DNA of 64,000 bases from Nemopilema nomurai (Eukaryota > Cnidaria > Scyphozoa > Rhizostomeae > Rhizostomatidae). A program made the position numbers and the translations under genes. The notes below the pieces were generated by a model that made no database searches, was not told the DNA's origin, and saw only the letters and a list, made by a program, of their open reading frames with translations. This document shows, piece after piece, positions 41,116 to 56,000 of this stretch (position 1 is the stretch's first letter; each line of letters starts with the position of its first letter). Location: the NCBI GenBank assembly GCA_003864495.1, contig PEDN01001361.1, positions 186,001 to 250,000 of the forward strand, given 5' to 3'.

Positions 41116-44100
41116 AGCAGTTTACAAGCATTCATGACATCCAAAATCGCAATGTTCGACTTCTCGTTACCACTTTCTTCCTTCTCTTCTATTACTGTCG
41201 CTGTTGGTAGCCATCTTGACAAACTGAATTCACGTCAAAAATGTCTGCGTTACACATCTAGGAAATCGGCCCAGACTCTAACATCCATCATATGAAAACA
41301 ACAGCCAAACATAATTATGATCAAATAAAGCTGCGTTGCAGTTATGATTACGATCATATCTCCGCTGCAATTATTCTCCTAATTTATAATTATTACTCGC
41401 GGATGCTTTGTCAGCAAGTCAAAATGTGAGAAAATAAATAATTTTACACAATTGTGCTGTGCCCATTCCAAACCAAATAGTGTGCCTTCAAGTCCACCAA
41501 GTGGAGTGCCATGTGCCCCCTTTAATCTGTCCCCAGCTTTGAGATGTTTCCTAAAGTTCCGACACCGAGACTTCCTAATCATTGAGCGTTGATGGGGTGC
41601 TCAGCTTCCAGTTCTTCGGTCGGCCTGGGCACTGGCTTTGACCTCCCCTTACAATAAACCCTTTACCCTGCACAACGCTGTCGCTCCCCACCTCCCGACG
41701 CTAGAAAACACTAGACAATGTTGGGCTTCTCAATTGTCTAGTAATCTGAGAGTTAGCTAAGGTTTTTTCTTATCTTAAAAGAAGTGCCTCACGTTCTTTG
41801 AAAATGGGCGTAGTTGTGAAAAATATTCCCAAGGGACACCCCCCTCCGGTGCTGGATTTGTCCCTGTAAGCAAAAGTTCTTAAAAGCTTTTTGCAAAGCA
41901 ACAAACCAGTGCATGATCTTGGATTGGCTTCTAAAAATCCTCTTGTTTGCTTTTCCCTTTCTCGTGGTCAGAAGCTGTCTGTTTTCTTTTCTTAGAATGA
42001 AGTCTTGGCAGAACTTTCCCAAGCTCCAAACGAAAGCTTATCTCTATGCCTGCAACATGATAAAACATGATATCTGTTTCTCCTTATTATTTCTCAGATT
42101 AAAGGTTTTTGCAATAGCTAGTTTCAGAGAAGTCGGACTGGTTTGTTTGTAATAATATGCAGTAAGACAATGTACCCGTCTCCCCCGAGCAAAATTTAAT
42201 TGTTTTCGTCAGTTGTGGGGGAACTCTGCCAATATAAACTGCGTATAATTGCTTGTGCAGGGCCTCCAACAAACCGGTAAGAAGGAGGGCAAGCAGTAAT
42301 GCAAACGAAATTCAAAAAGAGAATTGGAAAATTGAGAATGAATATCAGTAAGATATAATTTGCAAAAATGGCGTCATGCACTCACCGCTATCATCAGGGG
42401 CTCAGTTGTAAGTACTCGTTGCGGTGGATGTGCTTGGAAGGGGGGCTTGCTTGGGGTGGGTGCTCTAGAACAGGTGAGCTGGGTGCATGCTTATCTGGGG
42501 TGACGACGTGCCTGGAGCAGATAAGTTTGTAAATATTCTGTGGTTGCTGAGTCATTATCATCATTCGGGCCTAGATCCAACGAGTGAAAGTGTGAATCAC
42601 AATACTCTAAGAAATTTGCATATTGCTAAATGACGAAATTTTTTCGTCAATCCTTTTTGTGTCTTCTGTAAGGAAAATTGCTCGATGATTATTTTGCATA
42701 TTTAATTCTCTTATTATACCATTTCATTCATTACTAGATGATTTTTTATTTGCCGGGGGGATGGGTAGGGGTGATACTAAAATTAATTTCGACTTTCATT
42801 TTAGCTGATATGATTTGTAGGAATCAAAGTAATATGTTTATTTTTCAATTATATATTAAGCAATTCTTAATTTCCATTTTACTGGTGCATTTCCACGAAA
42901 ACGCGTTACGAGATTTGTCTCATCTAAAATTGCATATTTCCTGCAGCCAAAAACCTTTTCAATAAACAAAATTCTTTTCCAACCAAAATCAGTAATCGGA
43001 TTTCAGACCAGAAATGTCTTCAAGATCAGCATTTTCATCTCTTTCGAATATGAAATTGCTTCTTTGTAAGCATACGAAAGTAAAACACGGAGTCAAATAT
43101 TGATATTTCTTCAATCTGTGGAATTCTGCAGGGATTTTGCGACAGGAAACAGGGTGTTCTACATAATGTTAGCGCACAACGGAACGTATTGTGAGTTGCT
43201 GTTAGCATGGGCTACCGAGTCAACCACTCCTCTTCAAAGAGCCCCCTGCCCCTTTCATCCGAGTTTAAGGATTTAACAAGCCAGGGCCTCTTTTCTAATT
43301 TCCATGACATTAATTGACTTTTGATGTTTCAAACAGTCTAATGCTAACCCTGCCACAAAAGCACTAAATAAAAAAACTTTAGGCGAGTTATAAGGAGCTT
43401 TGAATGTTAAGACCTTGCTTTCTTGGGGGTAAATTTCCGAGAGTAAGTATAATATTAGAGTTTTTACCAGGCGTGTTTCCATGGCTTATCTTATTATTGA
43501 AACCTCTTTAATGCTTCATTACTCTGCTTGAATAAGAAAAACGTGTTATTCTGTGATCCATAAACAGACTTCGTAACCTGAGATGGAGAGGGGAACCACG
43601 AGGGGGACTGTTTGAACCCTTTTTAACAATGTATGGAACAGCCGCCTTGAAACCAGAGCAGCTGTTCCTTTTCCATCGTGGAACGATCGTTAACTCACTT
43701 TCACCTCTACCCCACTTCTATTCAATTTCTTTAAGCTCATCCCTTCTACTTTGTTTTTCTTGAGCCCTCTGTCCAGGGGTTTTAGTATCAAAAGAGATTT
43801 ATAGCTAAGGGTCTTTGTTGGTATTAATGGAAAATTTAGCAAAGGATTCGACAATGGCTGCCGTTAAATAATGACAGATAAAGGCTTGGAAGTCTATATG
43901 AAACAATATCACCTTAATCTTGATCCAGACAAAAGTATTCTTATTCCAGGTGATTTCCTTTCAAACGATGAATAGAGAATGGACTACCTGACATGTGAAT
44001 ATTCTGTTGAAAATCTTTTTAATGGTTTGTTCCATGCAACGGTGAATCATGGAAACTAAGTTCGATTGCTCCAAAAGTGCAGGCAACAATATCTGTGCTT

Positions 44101-44540
44101 TCTCGTGTTGGTCAGCCAAGAGATATTGCTATGTTTGTAGGTATGTAATCTTGTACGAAATTCAAAGTTCGAATAATCAGACGGGAAAAGGCACCACGTG
44201 TTCATTGGTAAATTTGCTATTCAGCAAAATATTGCCAAATATTGTGGAAGATGTGATACATACATAAATATATGTGGCTCAAACGTGAAGAACAAATGTG
44301 AACTATTATCTCTAGAGCTGTGAAATGATGTTTGGCAAAACGCTATAAGATGCAGTAAAGAGTTCCAGAAATCGCTTCTAATGGTTATTTTCTTGGATAC
44401 AGAGGTATAGGAATTGTTTTTTAATTATATCTATAAGTGTAAAAATTTTCAAGTCGGTAATTGGGTACTAAACAAGATACAGATGACGGGCTCCTGTACA
44501 TCACTGTACTTGAAGAAGCAGTTCGTGCAGGTGTATTGGT

Positions 44541-44596
44541 ACTATTATTATTATTATTATTATTATTACTATTGTTATTATCATCATTATTAATAC
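44541..44596. repeat. (ATT)n microsatellite
   Basis: About 17 ATT units run with one interruption (ACTATTGTT) near the end. It is likely to be polymorphic in length. Confidence 0.9.
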
Positions 44597-47434
44597 TTTG
44601 GTTTAAAGTTGGCTGTTCAAAATAGCTGAAAATAAAAGCTGATTAAGGCCAACTATTTACAAAAGGTGTTTACAAAAGTGAAACATAATAATTACAAGCC
44701 ATAATTAAAAATGTTTAAAACGGGCATTGGTAGGTGTAAGGCAATACGTTAAGCCCCAAAGTTAAAGATGAGGGAAAGGGAGAGTAGAAAGATTTTATTT
44801 TCAAGAGAAATCTGGTCTCCTCAACAAACAAGTCTATGCCCAATGCTCATGTTAACCATTCACCAAATTTAAAACTAGCACCCTCCTATAATAGTTTGCT
44901 ATCTGCAATGACAGTCTTAAGATGTAGACACAAATACACTGTCTGTTACAACAAGCAAAAAAATGTGTAATTGCTTAATATGTACAGTCTATTAAACTAG
45001 ATCAACTATGACAGAAAGCAAGGAAAGGCCTGCCTGGCTGTAACCAATGGTTTGATATTTTCATTTCTAGTATTGAAAGGGGTAGTAGGTCGAAAAGAAG
45101 CGACTATGGGAAATTCCATAAATAGCTCAGCCTTAATAACAAAGCATACTTACTCTTGATTTCAAGAAGCGAAGTTGCTGGTGGTTGGTGCACAAAATAA
45201 GTTAATGTTTTTATGGGTTTAATTGGCAGCCAAAAGAGAGCTCTAAGGGCATCAGGGGTCACCATGCACGCCCCCTTCTTTATTTCCTTCACAACAGAGA
45301 CATGTTATATCCATGAGAATGATTGCAAATTTTCAGCAAGTGCCTTTTTGTGATCGTTAAAACACGGGCTCAGTGGGCAAAAGCCTAAAGTACAACATAT
45401 TTTGCCCCCCCCCCTGCATTGTCTCTGCAAAGGACTGCGCAAAATTTTCTTTAATACACGGCCGGTACAAAATGCAACGGAGCCAGTACTTTTTTACCCT
45501 TTATAAAACCGGGGCTCACACTTTTTATAACACAAATGTACAGAGCCACTTTATAATATAAGACTTCAGATCTTATATACAGAGTCACTTATGATCTAAA
45601 GTTGAAGTCAGTAAAACACTAATTTGGGAACAAGACTGTAACTCATAAAAGATGAAAACCTATTGAAAGTAAAAATGATTAATATCAAATAATGGTGTTA
45701 TTTCGGGGCTTATGTTGTCCAAGAAGAATTGTTTTATTACAAGGCCTGTATATGTTGATAGGCTCATTGAGCATGTTGGTTATAGATTATATTAAATAGC
45801 ATCATGGTAGATTGCTGTGTTTCTTTGAGAAAAATTAGAATTTATAAAGTATTGCTTGTTTTTTTACTCATTGATATGATATTCATAATATACTCTAAAG
45901 AACGGGGCAAGTGTATTCTTTTAGGATGAGGGTGACAGGGCATTTGTTTTTTTGTGCCAGACTCAATACGGGATAGGCAGATTTTTTTACAAGAATTTTT
46001 TTTCTTTACCGGCTATGTAGTAAAATGAATGTTGTACTTTCCCTAATGTGTATTGTAATAGCTAGCTCTTATTACTTTTAAACGATAGGACATGCCTGAC
46101 TAACTAAAGTCTTGACATTTTTGCTGTATTTATTAAAAACAAGCTCACTAAATTTATTCATGTTTGTAATCAAACACCTGAACAATTCGGCAGATGCGAC
46201 TTTTCATTGATTCTGATCGTTTTTTATATGTATGTACATATTGCTTTAAATAGTTTAACAATTAACAAAAGGATGAATTGTCAGGGGGTATGTACTGATA
46301 TTATATCTGGGTCAGAGGTTTGGTTCTCATACCATGAACAGCAATAGAGCAAAAATATGGAGAGAAGGTCTTTTTGAAATATTGAACTATACATTCTCCT
46401 TGCAAATTCTGACCTCCCATCCTTCCTTGTTGCTTTAATTCAAAGTTGATCCGACATTTGTGGTCCAAAACATGTATTTTACATTCTATTGAATGAATTG
46501 GAAAGCCATTGTTTAAACAGAAGGAAAAACATGAGGTTTTTTGGAACCTATCAACTCAATTTGCCTAGCGTTGCCACTAGTTTGATCATATGTGTGTTCT
46601 CGTTAAAAAACAAATGCTCGAAGAAGACCTTCTGCGCAAATATTGGCTCGATTGGATCAAAACTTTGTTAAAGAAGGCGACATTTTATGAAGCTTTTGGT
46701 GCGACATCGCATCGAAGACTTACTTTCAAACAGCACCTATGATAATATTAACGTGGTGTAAGGAATTTATGAGAAAATAAAATTTTTTTTATAACAGCAC
46801 AGCATAAAAATTCCGGGTGGGAAAGAATATATTCAAGCAACGTATAGATAACAAATGCACTTTCCAAAAAGTAGCAATGAAACGAATTGTTGTTAATTTT
46901 TCAGCATTAGAGTCAATCTTTCGTAAAATACATGCTCTTCTGGAATTTATTCGGGAGTTTTTCCTGCTAGTCATTACTTATGGAACAGTGTTAGTGTTTG
47001 ACTAGGGACTGCTCGTCTGTGAAATGAAGTCAGGTTTTCCTTCCTCCATAGCTAGCGATAGCTGTGTCTTGTTTTCGTATGACGTAATCGGCTTGCAAAC
47101 ATATTGGTTATATAGACAATGGGGCCTAAGTTATGGACACTTGTAGTCAAGGCTGGAATTAACCATCTTTGCCGTTTCAAGCTTTTTCAGTGCTGACCTA
47201 GACTAGGATCAAATAATTTCTAACTCCCTTTATCTGGGACAATACAGACCATTGTTTTTGCTACACCAGTCAACCGATCGTCCGCCCGGTACGGCACTTG
47301 AAAGCCGGGGAAAAATGCATGAGCGTCTGCTCTTCATGTAGCAGGCTCCAAGCTGGCGATACAGTTGAATGGGAAAACATGCTGCTGGAAGGCCCTCGCA
47401 GAAACGCCGGTAATTAAAAGCATTTGTCGGGAGA

Positions 47435-47474
47435 ATGGAGCCTAGAACGAGAAACGAAGCGGGTCATCTTAACG
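47435..47474 (+). CDS. possible first coding exon, unidentified
   Basis: ATG at 47435 opens a short frame (MEPRTRNEAGHLN) that ends at a consensus donor, AACG followed by GTGAGT. The surrounding 47270-47540 is richer in CpG than its neighbourhood (for example GATCGTCCGCCCGGTACGGC), as expected near a promoter. I could not find a following exon or a family. Confidence 0.2.
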
Positions 47475-50400
47475 GTGAGTGTCTAGACACGAACACCCGA
47501 GGCTTAGCGAAATCTTTATCAAAGAGGGGTGATCCCTGAAGCCTGCGTGACGTTTCTTTCCAGACAATATCAAGGGCCAGGTGCTTTTCATTGAGTTCTA
47601 GAACGTGGTAGAAAACTTAGCAGGAAATGCAACGTTAGGCCTGAATCAGTTGTTGGCACAGGCTGTGAGGTATTATAACTATCGAAGGCAGGTCGTGAAG
47701 ACGTGCCTGTTTTTTAAGCCTTCATTGTTCCAAACACATTATGCAGGTAATTTCAGCCAATGCTGAGGAAGAAAACTGAGAGAGCCTTGCTACTTGTTTT
47801 CTTCCTTTGCAATGCGAACTCTAGACTTTTCTCGACTTCACAAAGTAGTTAACTTGGTTGAAAATATATAAAAGCGTTTCACAACTGCAGCAATTCACTT
47901 TGGTTTTTGGAGAATCAACGGTTCTGCATCATGGGTGTATCAAAACTGAGCAACGTTTCACATTCTATGTGACGGTTTGTTTAAAGTGATTCAAACTGCT
48001 GAATCAATATACCCTACAATACTAAAGCCAAAATGTTTTCTATTTGGAGTGCATCCTATTTCAATCCTAAAAGAGGAAACTGCTGTGCCAGCTAGTTTTT
48101 CCTGATACTGCCAGCATGGTCTGTCGTTTGTTGTTCTATTCTGCCGTCAATTTGTCTGATATTACCTTACATTCCACTATTCTTGCATTTATTTTGCGGC
48201 ATTAACAACGAGTTATAGACTCTGTAGCTGGTCTTCATGTCTGCAAAATCCCACATGTCTAAGACAAAATTAAGGACTAGCCGTTCCTACTTTGGCCTGC
48301 AAACGAAAATTTCTTGAAGATTGTATGAAATGCAACCACTGCAGTGTAGTTGCTGGGCATCAAACTACGGGCGATGTTCACAGTGGTGGATAAGACAGCG
48401 TACATTTTATTGGGAAGATGCCAGTGACTTCACTCTATAAATACTTTCAACTTGCGCCAAAGCTTACTAGTGAAGGCTTCCGAAAAGTGTTTTGGGATGG
48501 GAACATCTTTCTCACAGATTTCCTAATAGATAAACTTACTTGCAGAAAATATAGAGAAAATATCATATGCAGCCAAAGTGTACGAGAAAACTCGACATGC
48601 TATGAATAACACTCTTAACACGAATTTTGTGGATTGTAACACTCTATTGGAACGCTTTTTATAATTTGAACCTTTCAATAAATGGCTTTTTGGTAGAAAA
48701 GCATACAAGATGCAGAAACCATGGCTTTAATATGATTTCGAATCTGGAAAATAATCTTGACGAAGACAGAAAATGATTCCGACAGAGCAGTCTGAGTCTA
48801 GACTATGCAATTGATCGCGCGGGGCTAGTTCCTTCTGTATGTGAAGGCCCATGTTGCCTTGAGTGACCAGAAATCTAGTGTAAAGATCATTTTCTTTACA
48901 CTACTACCATTGCCTTCATGTTGGTAGTCGGTTTGTTACTTTGGTGGCAAGAATCAACCATTGTTGGCTAGATGGCCAAGGCTACATAGCAAGGCCAAAT
49001 GAATGTTGCTAAAGTTTTGGATTGGAATATTAAGATTTTTATGGAGTTTCAAAGGAAAGATAGTCAACTGTTCAAAATTTTTACAAAATACAGCATTTCT
49101 AAATGGGAGTAAGTTTGGCTGTAGGGTGCAAAATTATATCTGTTGTTGGCTAATGTTTGTCAAGTAGTGCTCCTATATTTGTCAAATAATAGTACGCCTA
49201 AGATATTTTTAGTGAACATTGTCAAAATAATTTTGCTATTTTGGCCATGAATCAAGTACCCTAAACTGTATTTAACCTTTGAAGCTTGATCTATGTTCAA
49301 CTGTCTGGTTGCAACTTTAATGTTTTTTTCATACTCTAAACCTTATTTTGGTCATTTTGAACATTATATCTTTGCTGGTGACATATGGTATTAACTTTGC
49401 TATTTACATATAAGCAGTCTGAAAAATTAAGTTCTCGTTTTCCTTCATGTAGTTGCTGGGAAAATAACTTGAACGTTAAATTTAAGTTTCTATGGTAAAA
49501 GTGATCGTGTATTTGCGACAGAGAATGGTAAACGATTTGCTTTAAAGAAGCATGCTGGCAATCTAGAAGCATTCTTCTTCTTTGATCGAACCACGCCTGT
49601 TCTTCCAACGGGACACACTGAAAATCCCTAGACTGTATTAAAATGGCACTGCAGTGTAAATATCACAAATTATTCTTCCCCGTAAGAGCTTTATCAGTTC
49701 TGGCTTGCCAAATTTAGTTTTGGTTGTTCAGTTCCAACTTTTAATGTCTGATATGGCAAACATTTAATCTTAAGTGTGAGAAGCGCCTAGAACAGATAGA
49801 GATATAAACTATAAAATTTTTACTCCACTTCCCACACTGTTTAGTTGTCAAGATGCATGGCCGATTGGCGGATATCAAGGCCTAACTAACAATTAGATTC
49901 TTATCAAGGGAAAACATTAGAGCATCGCTTGTCAAAAGGAAGGTTGTGTTAAAGTAGCGATTCTCCGTTCTAGAATCGTATGCTCAATATCATAATTATT
50001 TTCGAACTTATGGCTCCGTACGTCCGAGCCATGAAATACCCGATTTTTTCCTTTATTTATTGTTCCACTATGTGTCAGAATGGTTTTCTTTATCATTGCA
50101 CACTTGTACCTGGAGGGCTAGACACACTGTGTTACAAATAAACAGTGAGAATTTGCAACCTAGGAACGCCTTACTGGAGCCTTGCTATTGCAACGATATA
50201 GGGTCTGCACTCTACATGCGTCACGTGTTCGATGCTGGGACGGAACTTTTAATTTTAGGGCTCTTGATTGCCGGAAAATAAAAGACTTGTCTCAACACGT
50301 AGTGCAGTTGGGTGGTTTTACATAAGAACAGGGCCTCTTTATTCTTCATAAGACACAAGGGCCTAGGGGTTTACTATCAAATTTGACAGAAAACTTGGAT

Positions 50401-52954
50401 TTTAAGAAAGAGTTAAACATGTAAGTTATCATATAATGATATCTTTTCATTCAACATACAAACCTATAAACGACTGGGTATCTTTCAAAGAATCCAGAAT
50501 TAATTTGATTTGTTGCACCTTGTGGAAATGAAGAAACTTGAGAAATACGCCAATTAAAAGAATACGACCTCGTCCTAAATCAACTTTGGTCATTTAATGC
50601 CAAGAGAATTGGTCAGTGAGAGTTGGCCCTTCGAGTTCACCTTCCCTCTAGATGACGCAAGGACTGTCTATAAAAGTGGAGGGGGGTGGTAGAGGGCAAA
50701 TTCAACAAAAAGGTGCAGACATTCCTTTTCTATATCATTGGTTGTAGACCCAAATAGTAAAACGTTTATAGTATTTTATTAAATAGCATTTTAGAATTAC
50801 AAAAATTATAAAGCGCGGTGCACATAACAAACCTTAGTTGGACTACAGACACCGCTATTAACTCCGTTGCATTTTCGTAAAATTTTAATCACTCTTGCTT
50901 TATGGTATATTGTACATTTCTTTTTTATTATATGTTTAAATGGTCCAGCAGATTCGCATACACTCCTCCCCTTGTAACATGTGAATTGTACTTGACAAAT
51001 GTTTGGATTACTTGCAAGATTTGAAAGAAAAAATGAATACTAAATGATGCACAAACTTTGCTCTCTTTCCTAAAGTTAACCTGACCAATAGATAAACAGC
51101 TAAACCATACATAACTAAATGAAAGACGAATAAATAAAGCAACTATAAGAACTATATGCATTGTAAATTTAAAATCTTTACAATAACATCTAGATTCAGT
51201 TTGTTTACTTAGCCTGGTAAAGGCAGAATACCTGGCTATGAAAACAGTATATGCAATTTACAGATTTCTGTCCTCTTTTCTTCCCGACTCGGTTGGCCCC
51301 GAAACAGAAACCTCACAAAATTGTCCCAAGTGTTTCTCCTTTTCTACAGCATAAAGGCAACCAGAGGGCACTAAAGTGCACCTGGGAGAGTCATTGTGCC
51401 CACGCAAAGATTGGGCTGCTGGACATTTCTCTTAATTGAAAATGACCTACTATACGTTTCTAAAAAATGTATCGAAGCTTTGAATTGGCAAAGTAGGTGA
51501 TACATTAATAGGGGCAAAAGTTTTCCTCGTGAATATCACGAGAAAGCTTAATCTATCTTTTAGTCTCATATTCCGTATTCAACTTCACTATTTTTGCAAT
51601 TTTGCTAGTCACAATCATTTTTGCAAAAACATCTTTTAAAAGGACCTGCCAGAAAGAATTAGGTCAACAACAAGTTGAAGCTTGGCAGATGTGGTTTTCG
51701 AAAGATGTTCAAAATTCCTTTTTGTTATTGGCCTAAGCAAAACCAAGTTTTTGAAGCCTCCGTCTTCTTTATTGGCTTTCAGCAAGCATAAATTGGACTA
51801 TGTTGCCAGGAAACTGTAATGAACTGGAATGATTGTGCATATTCTCTAAGAATTTACTGACACATTAACTGACCAATAAAACCATACCACAGACGCGAAT
51901 AATGTCAAACAGCAAGGCAGAGATGTTCTTCATTGCAAGTTGATGGAAGCCTTCAATACCCCTCCATTTATTTGGATAATTATAAAAAAGTTTCTAGGCG
52001 AAATTAGATGATAGGAATATCTAGGACTTTTAAGACCCGGTGTTCATAAAGGATGGGTAACCAACAATTCGCTATTTGCATTGTGGAAGCCAAATAGTTT
52101 GACCAGAAACCAAACAGTGCAGATTTCAAGATACTGGGTCTTGTCCTTCCTTTGTTTTGTGCTGAGACTCGCACGACAAATTAATAACCAATTTCAATAT
52201 CAGATCTTCCACAGCCTCGGCTTTCGCTTTGCTAATTTGATCAATTTGGGCCTGCTATTTTTTTTAATTTCTAGGCAAAAGTAACTCAAGTGAAGGTACA
52301 TGCTGCTGTATGCTGCAATCTTTCTATTCCTTCAATGAATATTTATGACTTTTTCCTAGCAGCCTTGCAGCTCATAAAACGGCACCAAAGTAATTGAATA
52401 AACTAAAAGATTAATCATTTCTTGGCACGAGAGCTTTAGAAAGTTCACTGAATTCGCTTATTTATTCAACGTATTCATTTTGCATGACTTCATCTCTTCA
52501 CTCAACCTTAACTCTCAAAGGTTAGGCTGTATTGTGAAGGCATTTTCCTGAAAATGCTATTCGTGACATCTTTGGCGTGATGCGAGGATTCTCTCTTTGC
52601 ATTGACCTCTCTGTGACCTTAATAAAAATCTCTTTATTTGAGGAAAAGCAAATAAAGCGAGCCATATATCTGCTGTGAGATTGATCGTGCATGTCTGGCT
52701 TATTTCCAAAAAAAAGAAAATCAGCTTATCCCCCTGCAATTTCTCGCGATGCACGAACAGATTAAAGAAAGAGGCTACAAGGGCAGTGTAAACAGGAATC
52801 AATATGCTGCAAAATTTCTGATGGTTTAAATAATTTTGTGAAGAGTCAAGACTTTTGTAACCGTGGTTTTCTGGAAATATTAAGGGCTCAATTTGACGGA
52901 AGCTCATAACAATGTGCTGGTAAAGCAGTCACTACAATTTTGACTTTTTCTAGG

Positions 52955-53010
52955 TCTTCAGGGGCGGATTCAGCGTCTGAGTTTGGGGAGGGCCATTTAA
53001 GAAAGAAAAG
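52955..53010 (+). repeat. end of a short interspersed element (GGGGCGGATTCAG)
   Basis: CAGGGGCGGATTCAGCG, followed by a G-rich GGGGAGGGCC, resembles the end of widespread short elements. A related G/C-rich motif (CCCCCCACCCCCGTAGATCC) occurs near 54625. The other end was not delimited. Confidence 0.35.
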
Positions 53011-56000
53011 GAGGGCTGGAAAAAACTTCGTTGACACGCACTTCAAAAACATAAAGAACGGTGGTAACGCCTCTTTTCTACCAAGAAAGCTACATAACAA
53101 GCTCAACACTCTTTCTCTCAGGGCACTAGAATATTAGGAAAATTCATTAATGCGACAAATATCTAAACTAAATAACAAAATAATCAGATTTACAGGATGT
53201 CACAATGCAAGTGATAACTGTATCATTTGTTAGTAGTCAGCAGTCGATTTTAAATCTAAGATTATTCTTAAATTATTTCTTGCTCAACACAAGGTGTAAA
53301 TTAACCTTAAGATCGAAGAAAGTGTAAATATGTTGCTTCATCATCAATTCCAACAAGAACAAACAGAACAACAGATTTAATATTAAAATTTAATATCAAG
53401 ACCTTATGATACGAATATGGTGCTAATACAAGGGCATTATTTCAATCCCGTTACAATTGTTTTGCATTGAAAAAAACATATGTTAGAAACAAATTATAGT
53501 CTTGATGAAGGTTGAGCCTGGCATCATTCTTAGATTGCTATTCTATTTTAGCAATTTTGAACCTGAATGTAAATTAGTCTAAGTCGACAGTCGATAATAA
53601 CATCTTTACCACATGCATAACTTTTACAAATCGCCCCATTCCAATTCTGTATCATCCTTGCGAAATTTTTAAGGTTTTCCTCAGATTCAAAGGCTGAATG
53701 CAAACTAATCCAGACATGTGTTCAAAGAGATCTAATACTGTTTGATCTAAAGTCGTCTGATTTGGTCAATGGTGAATCACATCTTTTGGTTTCCCTTCAA
53801 ATAGACTGCAAAAGTATACTGACATTATTTTGCTTTCCCTGGAATAAAGTTTGGCACCAAAAAAGCTGCAAGGGGGATGATATGGATTTTGTCTTCCAAA
53901 TGGAATCAAAAGGGCAAGGGCGCAAATGCGTTATGGTTTTAAAATTGTCAAAAATCAGGCCTGTTTCGAGGTTTTCAAAAAAAATTACGCAATTTCACTG
54001 CTAGTTTTCCTTTTTGAAGCAATTTTAAAAGCGAAAACTAAAATCAATTTTTTAAGCAATTGACGGAAAGAATCTTAATTATTTTATCGTTTTGTTGATT
54101 TTCGTCTGCTTTTAGCAATGTTGCATTCTTTTGAAATCAAATTTTTGTGCAAAAAGTTAGGCGAAAAGTTGCGGTCTTTTGAAAGTTCAACCCCCTTAAA
54201 GTGAAATGGATTTGCGTCCCTGAAAGAGGGGCTCCGGCCCCATTTCCCACGCATTTCGCGCTAATGGTTTGAATGCTTGCCTTTAGCTTTTCGTTTCAGG
54301 AGCAAAATCCCCATTAAGGTTTCAGGTAAATCTAATTCTTTGGGTAGAACCAAGTCACTCTGATTGTCTGATGAAATATATGATTTTCGGGCTGGACATG
54401 GCTAGATATTTTGCACTGATTAGCTTATTTTCAAATTCGTTTTCGGATGGATAAGATATCAGGTGAGATCTCTGATTTCCGCAAAAGCATTTAATCAAAG
54501 CACTCGTGTGTTCATAGTGTCACCTAACATGAAATGTATTATGCGGGAGAATTTGCCTCGTTAGCTTGATATGCAAGTTGAGATATTTATTCAAACTTGT
54601 TCGATGTGAAATCATACCGTTTGGACCCCCCACCCCCGTAGATCCGCCCATGTAGGTCTTAGCTGTATTTTTATAAGTAAAAGTGCTTACACTATGGCAT
54701 TGAATGCAAAATTTGCTTCTGTGTCTCTTAATACCCACGTCGAACTTCTTTTGTAAGCATTTAAGCAGAAACTAGGAACAAGACGAAAAACAACAGCAAG
54801 GCTACATAATAGTGAGCGGCACCAACTTGCCAAGAAAGGCCTCAAGACTAGTGAGGTCATGGTTGGCAAACTCCTTGAAAGATTTGAGAGTTTGTTGCTC
54901 ACAAAGATTTATGCACTGTGTTTGAAAAATCAACTCTTTTCGTGACACTATATATTAGCTGTATTCTTGTCGTTTTGTATTAGCAAACTGCATATTCTCT
55001 GGCAAAATTGCTGAATAGGGAAGACAAATTTAGATAGGTCTTGCCAATTTTGAGGTGCAGTACTGTGGAAAGCATTGTCATTTCTAGATAGGACTTGCCT
55101 TGCCAACTACGTTGATAGTGTTCATGGGAAAATTTGCTTTTCTTTGGATGAACCTGGTCAAAGGGAAATAGTTTGAAACATTTTGTCTTGAGAGTTTGTT
55201 ACCAATGAAAGTCATCGTGATGTATTTCTGGTCAGTTTTTATCTGCGTTGTAGTTTAGTTTTGCTTTTTTGCAGAAAATACCTGCTAGTCGGTTTTCGTG
55301 TAAAAGGCTTGTGTGGCACGAAGTTTGCAGACGGTTTTAAGAAAGACAAGGTCTTTAGGCCTTGTTAATCTTTTTAATTTTTGCCTTTGAGGGGAAAAAC
55401 ATCAGAATAAGGATCAAACCTTTAGAATTAGAACGGGTACATGCTCCAGCCTTGTAACGTACAAGAGTTGCTATTAGATGGATCTTCCAATTGGTTCGGG
55501 ATAAGAATTTTAAGGTAGTTCAATTCTGTATAAAACAAGGACACAGACAAGTTCAATAATGTCCTTTGAACTGTCAGTATTCATTCATTAATTTATCAGT
55601 TTATCTTTAGTTTAGTTAAAGAGTTTATCAATTCCAATGAAATTTTTTTCGATATATGGGAAATCTATCTCGATTTTCGTTATTTTTTGAGGGATTTTAC
55701 AGATGTGAAGACAAAGAGATGCTTTCTTTTAACTGTTATCAAGCCAATGCCATCAGAAAAGTTTAATTCTGCTTTGTGCACTCATACTTGTTTACTTTAG
55801 CGTCTCATTATTATTCAATACTTGCTGCATGCATAAAATTATGAATGAAAACTGAGAAAGTATCGCTATAAATCAATTGGTGTATGCACATGGAACTAGA
55901 ATTCCCTTGAAGTTGGAGCTGGTACTTATGTGATAAAGTTCTAAATACATGCTTTTGGACTGTATTCATAAGATTCAGAAGTATATCATGCTCTTTGTGT

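Noticed and set aside
40619..41137. Plus-strand frames across the hAT-like region
   Set aside because: They are antisense to a frame with a recognisable dimerisation pattern.
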